DNA of 64,000 nt, taken from positions 1,612,001 through 1,676,000 of the forward strand of contig NZ_LGUC01000001.1 in NCBI RefSeq assembly GCF_001307315.1, read 5' to 3'. The DNA is from Halolamina pelagica (lineage in GTDB: Archaea > Halobacteriota > Halobacteria > Halobacteriales > Haloferacaceae). The position numbers were made by a program, and so were the translations under genes. The notes beneath the pieces were generated by a model. The model worked only from the letters and a program-made list of their open reading frames with translations, had not been told where the DNA came from and did no database searches. This document shows, piece by piece, positions 34,896 to 44,212 of this stretch (its first letter is position 1; each line of letters starts with the position of its first letter).

Positions 34896-35941
34896 GGCGA
34901 TCCCACCGGGTGCAGTCCCGTCTGCGTCAGCCCCGCTGTCTCCTCGAGGCCGAACGCCAGGTTCGCGGCGTGGACGGCCTGCCCGGCCGACCCCTTCATC
35001 ACGTTGTCGATGGCCGCGAAGGCGACGACCCGCTCGCCGTCGGCCGCGAAGCCCACCTCCGCGAGGTTGGTGCCGGCGACCGCTTTCGGCTCGGGGTAGC
35101 GGTAGACGCCGCCGCCGCCAGCGACCAGACGGACGAACGGCTCCGCCTCGTACGCGTCGCGGTAAGCGCTCCAGAGTTCGGGCGTCTCGATGCCGCCGTC
35201 GGCCGCGGTGCCGCCCGTCGGGAACGTGTGGCAGGTCGCCGCCGCGCCGCGGACCATCTCCACCGCGTGGACCGTAAAGGAAAGCGAGAGCCCGAGTTGC
35301 TCCTCGATCTCCGCCTCGTGGCGGTGACCCGTGGGCGCGTACGGGCGGACGACGCCCGAGCGTTCGGGGTGTGACGACGCCGCGCCGCCACCGGCGCCGC
35401 CCTCCGAGGAGCCCACCTTGAGGTCGGCGACGACCTGGTCCGACGGACGGAGCAGGCCGGCGTCGAGAAGCGGTTTCAACGCGAGCATCGTCGCTGTCGC
35501 GTTGCAGCCGCCGGCGGCGACGATGTCGGCGTCGGCGAGCCCGTCACGGCTCAACTCGGGCAGCGCGTAGGTCGCCGCGTCGAGATACGCCGGCGCCGTG
35601 TGCCCGTCGTACCACTCGTCGTACGCCGCCTCGCTGCCGAGGCGGAAGTCCGCCGAGAGGTCGATCAAGGTGTCGGCGGCAGCGAGATACTGCTCGACGT
35701 TCCCCATCGAGACGCCGTGGGGCGTCGCCGCGAACAGCGCGTCGACGGACTCGAGGTCGGCCGGATCCGAAAAACGGAGGTCGAGTTCGCGGAGGTTCGG
35801 GTGGACGTACCCCACCGTGCGGTTCTCGTACTCACGGGAGGTCGCTTGGCGAAGCTCGAACTCGGGGTGGCCCGAGAGCAGACGGAGCAGTTCCCCGCCC
35901 GCGAAGCCGGAGGCGCCGACGACGCTCGCGGTGAGCGTCAC
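34892..35941 (-). CDS. argC: LysW-glutamyl-phosphate reductase
   Basis: The 349-residue protein is intact. The NADP-binding start is SVVGASGFAGGELLRLLSGH. The catalytic cysteine is in VAAGGCNATATMLALKPLL, and the substrate loop is VGSSEGGAGGG. It reduces LysW-glutamyl phosphate to the semialdehyde. The start is GTG at 35941, which overlaps the argX stop in GTGA. The histidine of HRHEAEIEEQL, needed for catalysis in this family, is present. Confidence 0.92.
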   Translation of the reverse strand: MTLTASVVGASGFAGGELLRLLSGHPEFELRQATSREYENRTVGYVHPNLRELDLRFSDPADLESVDALFAATPHGVSMGNVEQYLAAADTLIDLSADFRLGSEAAYDEWYDGHTAPAYLDAATYALPELSRDGLADADIVAAGGCNATATMLALKPLLDAGLLRPSDQVVADLKVGSSEGGAGGGAASSHPERSGVVRPYAPTGHRHEAEIEEQLGLSLSFTVHAVEMVRGAAATCHTFPTGGTAADGGIETPELWSAYRDAYEAEPFVRLVAGGGGVYRYPEPKAVAGTNLAEVGFAADGERVVAFAAIDNVMKGSAGQAVHAANLAFGLEETAGLTQTGLHPVGSP

Positions 35942-36843
35942 GGCCCCACCTCCGCCGGCGTGGCATCGCTCGCGGCGTCCGAACCCGCGACCGTCGCTTC
36001 GAGCCAGTCGACGACCGCCGCCGCCACGTCCACGTCGACCGCGGCGTTGAGCGCCTTGAACTCGACGGTGTGGTTGACCTCGTGGACGGTGTAGCCGGCA
36101 TCGGCGCCCTCGCCACCCAGCTCCATCAGGTCGACGCCCAACAGGCCGCCGCCGACGGCCTGGCTGGCCTCGTGGGCCAGTTGCTCCGCCTCGGGGTCGA
36201 GATCGAACGCGCTCGTCTCCGCGCCCGCGGCGGCGTTGGTGAGCCAGTGGTCCGAACTGCGGCTCATCGCCGCCACCGGCTCGCCGTCGAGCGTCAGCAT
36301 GCGCAGGTCACGCCCCGGCTTCTCGACGAACTGCTGGACGTAGAACACGCTGTGCTCGTAGTGGCCAAGCGTCGCCTTGTGTTCGAGCACGGCTTCGGCG
36401 GCCGAGCGGGAGTCGAGTTTGGCCATCAGTCTGCCCCACGACCCGACGACAGGCTTCAGCACGCAGGGGTAGCCGAACGCCTCGATCGCGTCGAGCGCTG
36501 CCTCGGTCGTGAACGCGACGGTGGTCTCGGGCGTCGGGATCCCGGCCGCCGAGAGCGCGAGGGAGGTTTCGACCTTGTCCGAGCACAGCGTCGCCGTCTC
36601 GGGGCTGTTGACCACGGGCAGGTCGTAGTGGTCGACGAACCGGCTCGCGTAGCGCGAGCGCGAAGTCGCCAGACAGCGGTCGAGGACGACGTCACAGTCG
36701 CCCAGCGGCTCCGGCGGTGCGTCGAGGCCGAACGTCACCTCGCGCACGTCGACCTTGTGGACCTCGTGCCCCCGCTCGCGAAGCGCCGTCAGCAGGAGCT
36801 TCTCGTCCGGGCGAATGCGGGAGTAGAGCAGACCGACCTCCAT
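35938..36843 (-). CDS. argX: LysW-glutamate ligase (ATP-grasp)
   Basis: This 301-residue RimK-like ATP-grasp enzyme is intact. It begins MEVGLLYSRIRPDEKLLLTA. The ATP-grasp part includes GYPCVLKPVVGSWGRLMAKL and ends with the metal-binding VHEVNHTVEFKALN. It attaches glutamate to the C-terminal glutamate of LysW and so starts carrier-bound ornithine synthesis. The substrate motif in the VEFKALN region is of the type seen in ArgX/LysX proteins of this branch. The ATG overlaps the corrected lysW stop by one base in TGATG. Confidence 0.92.
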   Translation of the reverse strand: MEVGLLYSRIRPDEKLLLTALRERGHEVHKVDVREVTFGLDAPPEPLGDCDVVLDRCLATSRSRYASRFVDHYDLPVVNSPETATLCSDKVETSLALSAAGIPTPETTVAFTTEAALDAIEAFGYPCVLKPVVGSWGRLMAKLDSRSAAEAVLEHKATLGHYEHSVFYVQQFVEKPGRDLRMLTLDGEPVAAMSRSSDHWLTNAAAGAETSAFDLDPEAEQLAHEASQAVGGGLLGVDLMELGGEGADAGYTVHEVNHTVEFKALNAAVDVDVAAAVVDWLEATVAGSDAASDATPAEVGP

Positions 36844-37012
36844 CACTCCCCCAGTCTTCTGCGAGCTCGGGCGCCTTCGCCAGTTCGGCGGGATCGACGC
36901 CCACGACTTCGAGTTCGGTGCCACAGCTCCCGCAGTCGACGATCTCGCCGATCTCCACGTCGTCGGGCAGTGCAACGCTGTCGCCGCAGGTTACGCAGTC
37001 TGCTTCTGGCAT
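36843..37012 (-). CDS. lysW: amino-group carrier protein LysW (one frame break at its essential tail)
   Basis: The protein is 56 residues after correction. It has two CxxC knuckles, ADCVTCGDSVALPDD and VDCGSCGTELEVV, and an acidic surface. The family always ends EDWGE, where the last glutamate carries the substrate. The raw sequence reads EDWGSDGG and runs on, because the run 36848-36852 has five C where six are expected. With one more base the end is EDWGE followed by a TGA overlapping argX. So the lost tail is almost certainly a sequence error. Confidence 0.9.
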
Positions 37013-37040
37013 CGTACCCCGAGAGAGGCGAGGGGTGTAC

Positions 37041-37069
37041 TTTAATCCATCTACTCTAGTTTTGCAAAA
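37041..37069 (-). promoter_or_regulatory. lysW-arg operon promoter with upstream palindrome
   Basis: On the minus strand ATTAAA (37041-37046) lies 29-34 bases before the lysW ATG, the place of a TATA box for a leaderless transcript. TTTTGCAAAA at 37060-37069 is a perfect 10-base palindrome just upstream of it, in an AT-rich patch within GC-rich DNA. It may be a regulator site for arginine control. The rest of the argH-lysW gap (to 37242) is GC-rich with no gene. Confidence 0.5.
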
Positions 37070-37242
37070 TAAATGTATAGGGCACTCTAGTCGGCGGTTT
37101 CGGACGAATCGGTGCCGCGCGGCAAACCGGCCGCGACGGCGCGAAGTGAGTCATGGCCCGGGTGGGCCGCGGCCGCCGACCCCGCCGCCGGAGCCGGGGC
37201 TGCGGGCGCGGGAGTGGCGTCGGCGAGACCGTGCAGGCCCCC

Positions 37243-38723
37243 TCAGGCATACTCGCGCACCTCCGCAGCGAGGCGATCCTCGGCGGCTGCGAGCGACTCG
37301 CGGTGGGCGTCGACGGCCGACGAGTGTTCGTCGTGGGCGTCGCGCAGGCGGGTCAGCGACTCGGTGAGCGCCGACGCCGCGGGGCCGCCACGGGAGTCAC
37401 GCGCGGCGACGCTGCCAGCGGGCGAGAGCAGGGCCGCGAGCGTCTCGCGATCGACGTACGCCGAGAGCGACTCGTCGAGTCGGTCGGTGGCCGCGGCGTC
37501 GACCGCGTCGACCTGCTCGTCGACGGTCGCGCTGTCGTCGATCTCGCCGGCGGCCGCCGCGACCAGTTCGTGGGCGGTACGGAACGGGAGTCCGCCGGCT
37601 GCGAGCGCGTCCGCGACGCCCGTGGCGGTCGAGAAGCCCGCACCGGCGTCGGCCGCGCAGGCCTCGGCGTCCCACTCGGCGGTGGCGACCGCACCCGCGG
37701 TGACTTCGGTCGCCTCCGTGGTGATGTCGACGGCGTCCCACGCGTGCGGCGTGGCGCGCTGGAGGTCGCGGTTGTACGCGCGGGGCAGCCCCTTCAGCGT
37801 CGTGAGCAGCCCCGTCAGGTCGCCGCCGGCGTCGCCGGCGACGGCGCGGACCAGCTCCAGCGAGTCGGGATTCTTCTTCTGGGGCATGATCGAGGAGGTG
37901 GAGGCGTACGCGTCGTCGAGATCGACGTGGCCGTCCTTCGCGCCCTCGATCAGGTCGGTCGCCAGCCCCGAGAGCGTCGCCGAGAGCGCGGCGAACGCAC
38001 CACAGCCCTCGATGAGGAAGTCCCGTGCGGTCACCGCGTCGGCCGCGTTCTCGATCACGTCGTGAAAGCCGAGCAGGCCCGCGGTGCGCTCGCGATCCAC
38101 GTCGAACGTGGTGCCGGCGAACGCGGCGCTCCCGAGCGGTGAGCGGTTTGTGCGCTCGAAGGCGGCGAGCAGGCGCTCGGTGTCGCGGGCCACGGCGCCC
38201 GCGTAGGAGGCGAGCAGGTGACCGACGGTGGTCGGCTGTGCGTGCTGGCGGTGGGTGAACCCCGGGACGACGGTCTCCGCTTCCTCGGCGGCCGCGTCGA
38301 GCAGCGCCGCGCGGAGGTCGAGGCTGGCTTCGGCGGTGTCGAGCAGGTCCTCGCGGAAGCGGTAGCGGATGCAGGTCGCGACCTCGTCGTTGCGCGAGCG
38401 CGCCGTGTGCATCTTCCCCCGACTGGACCGACCGCGTCGACGACGGCTGACTCGATCGCCTCGTGGACGTCCTCACCGTCGGGGAGCGCGTCGTGGCCCG
38501 CGTCGGCTACCGCATCGAGCGCGTCCAGGATGGCCGCGGCCTCGTCGGCGCCGACGATCCCCCGCTCGGCCAGCATCACCGTGTGGGCGCGGTCGACCGC
38601 GAGGTCCGCCGCGAAGATGCGGGCGTCGGCGTCGAGGCTCGACATGAACGAGCGCGCGGGGCCGCCGGCGAAGCGCTCGCGGCGGATCACGGTCTCCGCG
38701 GCCCCGCTGGACTCCTCCGACAT
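37243..38723 (-). CDS. argH: argininosuccinate lyase (one frame break)
   Basis: Joined, the protein is about 494 residues. The N-terminal part includes RRERFAGGPARSFMSSLDAD and GEDVHEAIESAVVDAVGPVG. It joins to GKMHTARSRNDEVATCIRYR when one base is added at the run 38416-38420. The superfamily signature is present as ASTSSIMPQKKNPDSLELVR, and the catalytic histidine is in GFTHRQHAQPTTVGH. It splits argininosuccinate to arginine and fumarate. Its ATG abuts the argG stop with no spacer. Confidence 0.92.
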
Positions 38724-39955
38724 CTACGCCCCGCCGTCGGTGGAGAGCGTCGCTTTCTCCTGGTCGGCCTCGGTTACCGCCTTCTCGGCCACATCGTTGG
38801 CCAAGCGCTCCTGGAAGCCGTGGTACTTCGCGACGCCAGTGGCGTCGGCCTGTTCGATGCCGTCGACGGTCTCGGTGTTGAACGAGGCGGCGTTCTCGGA
38901 GTAGACGCCGTACTCGGACTCGCGGGCGACAGGGCGGACGTGTCCGCCCTGCAGCTTCACCGTCACCGTCCCGGTGACTTTCTCCTGGGAGGCGTCGAGG
39001 TAGCCGTTCAGGCTCTCCGTCAGCGGGGAGAACACCAGCCCGCGGTAGGCCTGTTCGGCCCACTGCTGGTCGATCTGGGGCTTGAAGTCGCGCTCGGGCT
39101 TCGTGAACACCAGCTGTTCGAGCGCCTCGTGGGCGGTCAGGAGGACAGTCGCCGCCGGGTGTTCGTAGTTCTCGCGGACTTTCAGGCCGAGCATGCGGTC
39201 CTCCAGCATGTCGGTGCGGCCGACGCCGTGGGCGCCCGCCAGTTCGTTGAGCTCCTCGATCAGGTCGACGGGGTCGAGCTCGTCACCGTCCAGCGTGACG
39301 GGGTACCCCTCGTCGAACTCGACCTCGACGAGCGCCTCGCCGCCGCTTGGGGTATCGGTCCACTCGTAGATCTCCTCGCTGGGGACGTGGCTCGGGTCTT
39401 CGAGGTCGCCGCCCTCGACGGAACGGGACCAGAGGTTGGTGTCGATGCTCCAGGTTCCCTCGTTGCCGGCTTCGACCGGGAGGTCGCGCTCGGCGGCGTA
39501 CTCGACCTCCCACTCGCGGGTGAGCCCGAGTTCGCGGACGGGGGCGATCACTTCCAGGTCGGAGCCGCGCCAGACGGTCTCGAAGCGGAGTTGGTCGTTC
39601 CCTTCCCCGTACAGCCGTGGGCGATCGCGTCGCAGTTCTCGGCCTCGGCGACCTCCAGGATGGCTTCGGCGATCACTGGGCGGGCCAGCGCGGTCCCGAG
39701 CGGGTAGCCCTGGTAGGTGGCGTTCGCGCGCACCGAGTCGAAACAGAGCGACGCGAACGCTTCGGTGGCGTCGACGACGTGGATATCCAGCCCCAGGGCG
39801 TCGGCGGTCTCGCGGGCCTCCGCGAACTCTGCTTCGGGCTGGCCCACGTCGACGGTGACTGCCAGCACCTCGTCGTGGCCGTACTCCTCTTTCAGTAGCG
39901 GGACACAGACGGTGGTGTCCAGTCCACCGCTGAACGCGAGCGCGACTTTCGTCAT
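38724..39955 (-). CDS. argG: argininosuccinate synthase (one frame break)
   Basis: The joined protein is about 411 residues. It opens with the PP-loop VALAFSGGLDTTVCVPLLKE and has the citrulline and aspartate-binding segment ATYQGYPLGTALARPVIAEA and DAIAHGCTGKGNDQLRFE. The C-terminal part has GVGRTDMLEDRMLGLKVREN. It condenses citrulline with aspartate using ATP. One base is missing near 39600-39608. The gene begins its own transcription unit argG-argH, with a clear TATA box upstream. Confidence 0.93.
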
Positions 39956-39980
39956 ACACCACTCTGACGGCCGCTACCAG

Positions 39981-39987
39981 ATAAATA
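39981..39987 (-). promoter_or_regulatory. TATA box for argG-argH
   Basis: TATTTAT on the minus strand lies 26-32 bases before the argG ATG, fitting a leaderless transcript. The rest of the gap up to 40235 holds no firm gene. A 33-codon minus-strand frame from GTG 40192 to 40091 is open but has no recognisable features. Confidence 0.5.
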
Positions 39988-40235
39988 CAGCGTTCTCAAG
40001 TTTGTAAGAAATTGTGCTACGACACGCTACCCGGACGAAGCAGTGGTAAACAACGGCGAAACGGTACTGGGGGATGAGGTGGAGTTGGGCCTAAGCGGCC
40101 CGCGGCCGGAACGCGACCCGTCGCTGTCGGACGGCACCGACAGCGGTGTCGACGGCGGACGTGCCGTCGACGGCGGTGGTCGCGTGAATCACGAGTGATG
40201 CTGTGAACCGCGAGGACATAGATGTTTCGTCGACG

Positions 40236-41459
40236 CTAATCGAGATACCGCTCGGTCGCGCGCGCAAGCGCCGCGATCCCCTCGTCCAGTTCCGCGGGCG
40301 AACAGTGGCTGAACGAGAGGCGCGCCGAGCGCGTTCCGCGCCCGGAATCGTCGACGAAGAACCGCTCGCCGGGGAGGTACGTCACGCCCTCCTCGGCAGC
40401 CAGCGGGAGCATCTCCTCGGCGTCGACGCCCTCGGGGAGCGTGACCCACAGGAAGAACCCGCCTTCGGGTTCGGTCCACGACGAGCCCGCCGGCAGGTGG
40501 CGCTCCAGCGCGTCGAGCATCGCGTCGCGTCGCTTCTCGTAGCCATCGAGCAGGCGCTCGAGCGTCGGCCCGTAGTGGCCGGCGTCGATGTAGCGCCCGA
40601 GCACGCTCTGGGTGAACGTGTTCGTGCCGCCGGCGACCATGGTGCCGATCTGCTCGGCCAGCGGCTCGGCGGCGACGATCCAGCCCGTTCGCACGCCGGG
40701 GGCGATCGTCTTCGACACCGTCCCGACTCGGATTACCCGGCCCGAGTCGTCCATCGCCGCGAGCGGCGGCGGCGACTCGCCCGCAAAGCGGAGCTCCCCG
40801 TAGGCGTCGTCGGCGACGATCAGGAAGTCGTACTCCGCGGCGAGTTCGAGTACGCGCTCGCGGCGCTCGCGGGTGAGCGTCGCCCCGGTTGGGTTCTGGA
40901 ACTCCGGGATCGTGTACAGCAGCTTCGGCGTCGGCTCGCCCGCGGCCTCGCGGGCTTCGAGGGTCGCTTCCAGCGCGTCGGGATCGAGCCCGTTGTCGTC
41001 GAGCGCGACGCCCGTGAGTTCGGCGCCGCGGTTGTCCAGCACCGAGAGACTCCAGACGAACGTCGGCGACTCGACCAGCACCTCGTCGCCGGGGTCGACG
41101 AACGTGGACGCGATGGCGTCCAGTGCGTAGGTGGCTCCGTTCGTGACGATCAGCTCCTCCCGCGAGGCGTCGATGCCGCGGTCGTGTTCCCGGGCCAACA
41201 GCCCGTCGTGGAGGCGTTCGGCGTACTCGCCGCCACCGTACTGCAGCACGTCGGCCGCCTCCTCTTCGAGAACGGTCTCGGTCGCCGCGACGAGTTCGGC
41301 CGTCGGGAACGATTCGGGGTAGGGGAAGCCGTACGTCAGCGGGACCGCGTCCTCGGCCGCCGGCGAGGCACTGCCGCCGTACCGCCCGCCGTCGAGACGA
41401 TCGCGCACCGTCGACGCGAACAGGTGGTCGAACCGCTCGTCGCGCGCTTGCTCGGCCAT
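40236..41459 (-). CDS. PLP-dependent aminotransferase, 2-aminoadipate/MocR-like fold type I
   Basis: The 407-residue protein is intact. Fold type I markers are VLQYGGGEYAERLHDGLLAR, LLYTIPEFQNPTGATLTRER, ADDAYGELRFAGESPP with the PLP aspartate, and VGTVSKTIAPGVRTGWIVAA with the PLP lysine. This set is typical of LysN/2-aminoadipate-type aminotransferases and of aromatic or branched-chain aminotransferases of the same subgroup. There is no DNA-binding domain. The ATG at 41459 begins an acidic N-terminus. The substrate is not fixed by sequence; a role with the nearby 2-hydroxyglutarate oxidase in 2-oxo-acid metabolism is possible. Confidence 0.85.
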   Translation of the reverse strand: MAEQARDERFDHLFASTVRDRLDGGRYGGSASPAAEDAVPLTYGFPYPESFPTAELVAATETVLEEEAADVLQYGGGEYAERLHDGLLAREHDRGIDASREELIVTNGATYALDAIASTFVDPGDEVLVESPTFVWSLSVLDNRGAELTGVALDDNGLDPDALEATLEAREAAGEPTPKLLYTIPEFQNPTGATLTRERRERVLELAAEYDFLIVADDAYGELRFAGESPPPLAAMDDSGRVIRVGTVSKTIAPGVRTGWIVAAEPLAEQIGTMVAGGTNTFTQSVLGRYIDAGHYGPTLERLLDGYEKRRDAMLDALERHLPAGSSWTEPEGGFFLWVTLPEGVDAEEMLPLAAEEGVTYLPGERFFVDDSGRGTRSARLSFSHCSPAELDEGIAALARATERYLD

Positions 41460-41562
41460 GGAGGCAGTCGTCGGCGCCGCGGGATAAAGCCACCCGTGGC
41501 GGAAAGCGGTGACTGGGTGGGTGAGCAGCAACTATATGCGCACCCTGTCGCTAGCCACGGCC

Positions 41563-42771
41563 ATGATGCGCCACGACGTCGCCATCGTCGGCGGTGGCTG
41601 CGTCGGGCTCTCGGTCGCGAAACATCTCGCGGCGGCGACCGACCTCGACGTGGCCGTCCTCGAGAAGGAACACCACCTGGCGAGCCACCAGAGCGGCCGC
41701 AACTCCGGCGTCCTCCACCCGGGGTTCAACTACCCGCCGGGGTCGAAGAAAGCCCGCTTCGCCACCGAGGGCACGGCCCGAATGAAGGAGTACTGCGACG
41801 CCCACGACATCCCCTGTGAGGAGTGGGGCGTGCTCGTCGTCGCCAAGAACGACGACGAGGCGCGCCGACTCGACGAGCTGGCCGACCAGGCCGACGCAAA
41901 CGGCGTCGCCTACGAACGCCTCGACTCCCAGGCGGCGATCCGGGAGCACGAACCGTACGCCGAGGGGCAGGCGGCGCTGTACGCGCCCGAAGCGGCCTCC
42001 GTCGACGCGGAACAGTACGTCTACGCGCTCGCCAAGGAGGTCCGGGAGTTGGGCGTGACACTGTACACCGGCTACGAGGTCCAACAGCTCACACGGACAC
42101 CTGCCGGCTACCGCCTCGAGACCAGCAACGGCCAGTTCGACGTGTCGATGCTCGTCAACGCCGCCGGGCTCCACGCGGACACGCTGGCCCACCAGGTCGG
42201 CGTCGGCGAGGAGTACCAGGTCGTCCCGTTCCGCGGCGAGTACTACGAAGTCCGGCCCGAACGCGCCGAGCTCTGTGAGACGATGATCTACCCGACGCCC
42301 GACCCGGAACTCCCGTTCCTCGGCGTTCACTACACTCGACGCGCCGACGGGAAGGTGATCGTCGGGCCCAACGCCGTGCTCGCGTTCGGGCGCGAGGCGT
42401 ACGAGAACACCGACCTGAACCCCGCCGAACTGTTCGAGACGCTCACCTACGAGGGGTTCCGGAAGCTACTCACTTCGAGGAAGATGCTCGGCGTCGCGTG
42501 GGACGAACTCAACAAGTCCTACCGGAAGTCGAAGTTCGTCGAGGCCTCCCAGCGGCTGGTGCCCGACGTGCGCGGCGAGGACCTCAACAAGAGCTACGCC
42601 GGCATCCGCGCCCAACTGGTGAGCGACGACGGCGAGCTCGTGAAGGACCCGCTGTTCGTCGAGCGCGACGACGCCGTCCACGTTCTCAACGCCGTCTCGC
42701 CGGGGATGACCTCCTCGCTGCCGTTCGGTGAACACATCGCGGAGACCATCGCCGACAAACACGATGCCTGA
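41563..42771 (+). CDS. lhgO: L-2-hydroxyglutarate oxidase
   Basis: The protein is 402 residues, intact, an FAD-dependent oxidoreductase of the DAO family. The dinucleotide site is DVAIVGGGCVGLSVAKHLAA. The family-specific part is HQSGRNSGVLHPGFNYPPGS, followed by ARFATEGTARMKEYC. It ends with the second FAD-contact region LNAVSPGMTSSLPFGEHIAE. It oxidises L-2-hydroxyglutarate to 2-oxoglutarate, a metabolite repair step. Two ATGs are adjacent (41563 and 41566). It is divergent from the aminotransferase across 103 bases. Confidence 0.87.
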   Translation: MMRHDVAIVGGGCVGLSVAKHLAAATDLDVAVLEKEHHLASHQSGRNSGVLHPGFNYPPGSKKARFATEGTARMKEYCDAHDIPCEEWGVLVVAKNDDEARRLDELADQADANGVAYERLDSQAAIREHEPYAEGQAALYAPEAASVDAEQYVYALAKEVRELGVTLYTGYEVQQLTRTPAGYRLETSNGQFDVSMLVNAAGLHADTLAHQVGVGEEYQVVPFRGEYYEVRPERAELCETMIYPTPDPELPFLGVHYTRRADGKVIVGPNAVLAFGREAYENTDLNPAELFETLTYEGFRKLLTSRKMLGVAWDELNKSYRKSKFVEASQRLVPDVRGEDLNKSYAGIRAQLVSDDGELVKDPLFVERDDAVHVLNAVSPGMTSSLPFGEHIAETIADKHDA

Positions 42772-42863
42772 AGGGCCCGAATCACCCGTCGAGGACCGGT
42801 TAGGCGGCGACCTGCCGCTGGTCGACACCGAGGCCGCCACCTCGGCCGATACCGGGTCTTCGG

Positions 42864-43130
42864 TCAGGCCTCGGCCCAGTCCCGGAGCGCGTTCCGGACG
42901 GCCGCGAGGTCGTCGGTGTCGCCGGCGACGCGGTCCTCGACGAGCACCCACCCCTCGTCGTCGCGATAGCCGATACCGTAGAGGCGGTCGTTGGCCTGCA
43001 GAGCGAGGTGCCGGATACCGTCCTCCGCCTGAGCGAGCGCGGCGGCCTCGACGAGGGCGTCGCTGTCCCGCAGCGCGCGCAGTTCCGTCTCGGTCAGCGG
43101 GCGGGCAGGCAGCGAATCGAGTTCGAACAT
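42864..43130 (-). CDS. small acidic protein of unknown function
   Basis: This 88-residue protein begins MFELDSLPARPLTETELRAL. A helical part follows, then a small beta region with DRLYGIGYRDDEGWVLVEDR. Composition and codon use match its neighbours. I recall similar short haloarchaeal proteins of unknown function. No catalytic motif is seen. It lies convergent to the 2-hydroxyglutarate oxidase gene, about 90 bases away. Confidence 0.65.
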   Translation of the reverse strand: MFELDSLPARPLTETELRALRDSDALVEAAALAQAEDGIRHLALQANDRLYGIGYRDDEGWVLVEDRVAGDTDDLAAVRNALRDWAEA

Positions 43131-43309
43131 GCCATCCGATAGCGGCGATTGCGTAAAACGGGTTCCGAATCTGACTGCGGTCAGAACTGTCCACGTCCCA
43201 ACTCAGTATCCTCCACTAGACCCTGAAACGGGTGTTTCGGCCGAATCGGCAGTCAGGCTGACAACGAAACGGCAACAACGGTTTTCCCTCGGCAGGCGGA
43301 ACAGGCGCC

Positions 43310-44212
43310 ATGGTCTCCCTCACGAGACGGACCGCTCTCCGAACCGGTGCTGTCGCCGCCCTGGCTGGGCTGGCAGGCTGTTCGGGCGGGATCGGTGGAC
43401 GCGCGAGTACGACTGTCTACGGCGAGTGGACCCCCGAGCGCGAGGGAACTGGCGCCGAATCTGGCGGGGAATCGATGTGGGCGATGGAGCCCGCCGACTT
43501 GGCGGAGGCCCGCTACGCGCTCGGCGACCGCTACGACCTGATGGCCGCCTTCCTCGAGCCGCCGGTGCCGACGATGGAGTTCGGCGAACTCGACAGTGTG
43601 TACTACACGGGCGGCTGGACCACTTCGCTGTACGGCGTCGAAGCCGACTTCGACCAGTCGTCGATGGTCACGGCCTACCAGGAGGAGCTGGGCGCCGAAA
43701 CCGTCAACAGCACCTACAACGACTACGAACTCTACCGGGTCGACGCCACGCTGCACTCCTACCTCGTCGGCGTCGGCGAGGGGCGGATCGCCATCGCCGC
43801 CAACGGCGACCGCGACCGCGCGGCGCTGGAGGAACTGATCGACGCCCGCGAGGACGGCGAGCGGCGAGTCGAGAACGACGGCCCGCTGGCGTCGATCCAG
43901 TCGGCGGTCGGCCAGGAGTCGTACACCCAGATCTCGATCGGCGACGAAGTGGGGGTGCAGGTCGGCGAGACGACCCCGACCGCCGTCGCGACGGGGTTCA
44001 CTGTGTCGGACACCGAGGAGGAACTGGTCGACATCACCACCGGGTTCGTGCTCCCGGAGACAGTCACCGACCCCGAAGCCGCCGTGGAAGCCCGGGTCAA
44101 CGGCGACGCGTCCGTGGGCGTGCTGAGCTTCGGGGACGCCGAGATCAGCACCGAAGCCGGCGTCGTGATCGCGAGCGAAAAGCGCCCGATCGCCGACGCG
44201 ATCTCGCTCTAG
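43310..44212 (+). CDS. Tat-exported lipoprotein, unknown function
   Basis: The 300-residue protein starts with a twin-arginine signal (VSLTRRTALRTGAVAALAGL) and a lipobox AGCSGG with the cysteine near residue 24. The mature part is acidic and beta-rich with no cysteines. One segment, YTGGWTTSLYGVEADFDQSS, and another, GVGEGRIAIAANGDRDRAAL, are characteristic, but I know no family for them. It should be anchored on the outer face of the membrane. Its TAG stop shares CTAG with the stop of the convergent peptidase gene. Confidence 0.72.
   Translation: MVSLTRRTALRTGAVAALAGLAGCSGGIGGRASTTVYGEWTPEREGTGAESGGESMWAMEPADLAEARYALGDRYDLMAAFLEPPVPTMEFGELDSVYYTGGWTTSLYGVEADFDQSSMVTAYQEELGAETVNSTYNDYELYRVDATLHSYLVGVGEGRIAIAANGDRDRAALEELIDAREDGERRVENDGPLASIQSAVGQESYTQISIGDEVGVQVGETTPTAVATGFTVSDTEEELVDITTGFVLPETVTDPEAAVEARVNGDASVGVLSFGDAEISTEAGVVIASEKRPIADAISL

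Noticed and set aside
37056-37250. Minus-strand 64-codon frame between argH and lysW
   Set aside because: It is a proline- and arginine-rich run in GC-rich DNA, and its end overlaps the promoter region of lysW.
42764-43156. Plus-strand frame starting MPEGPESPVEDRLGG, overlapping the end of the 2-hydroxyglutarate oxidase gene
   Set aside because: The first 33 residues look acidic and plausible, but the frame then runs antisense through the gene at 42864-43130 and becomes arginine-rich. No single added or lost base near 42863 that I tried gives an early stop, so a short gene cannot be supported.
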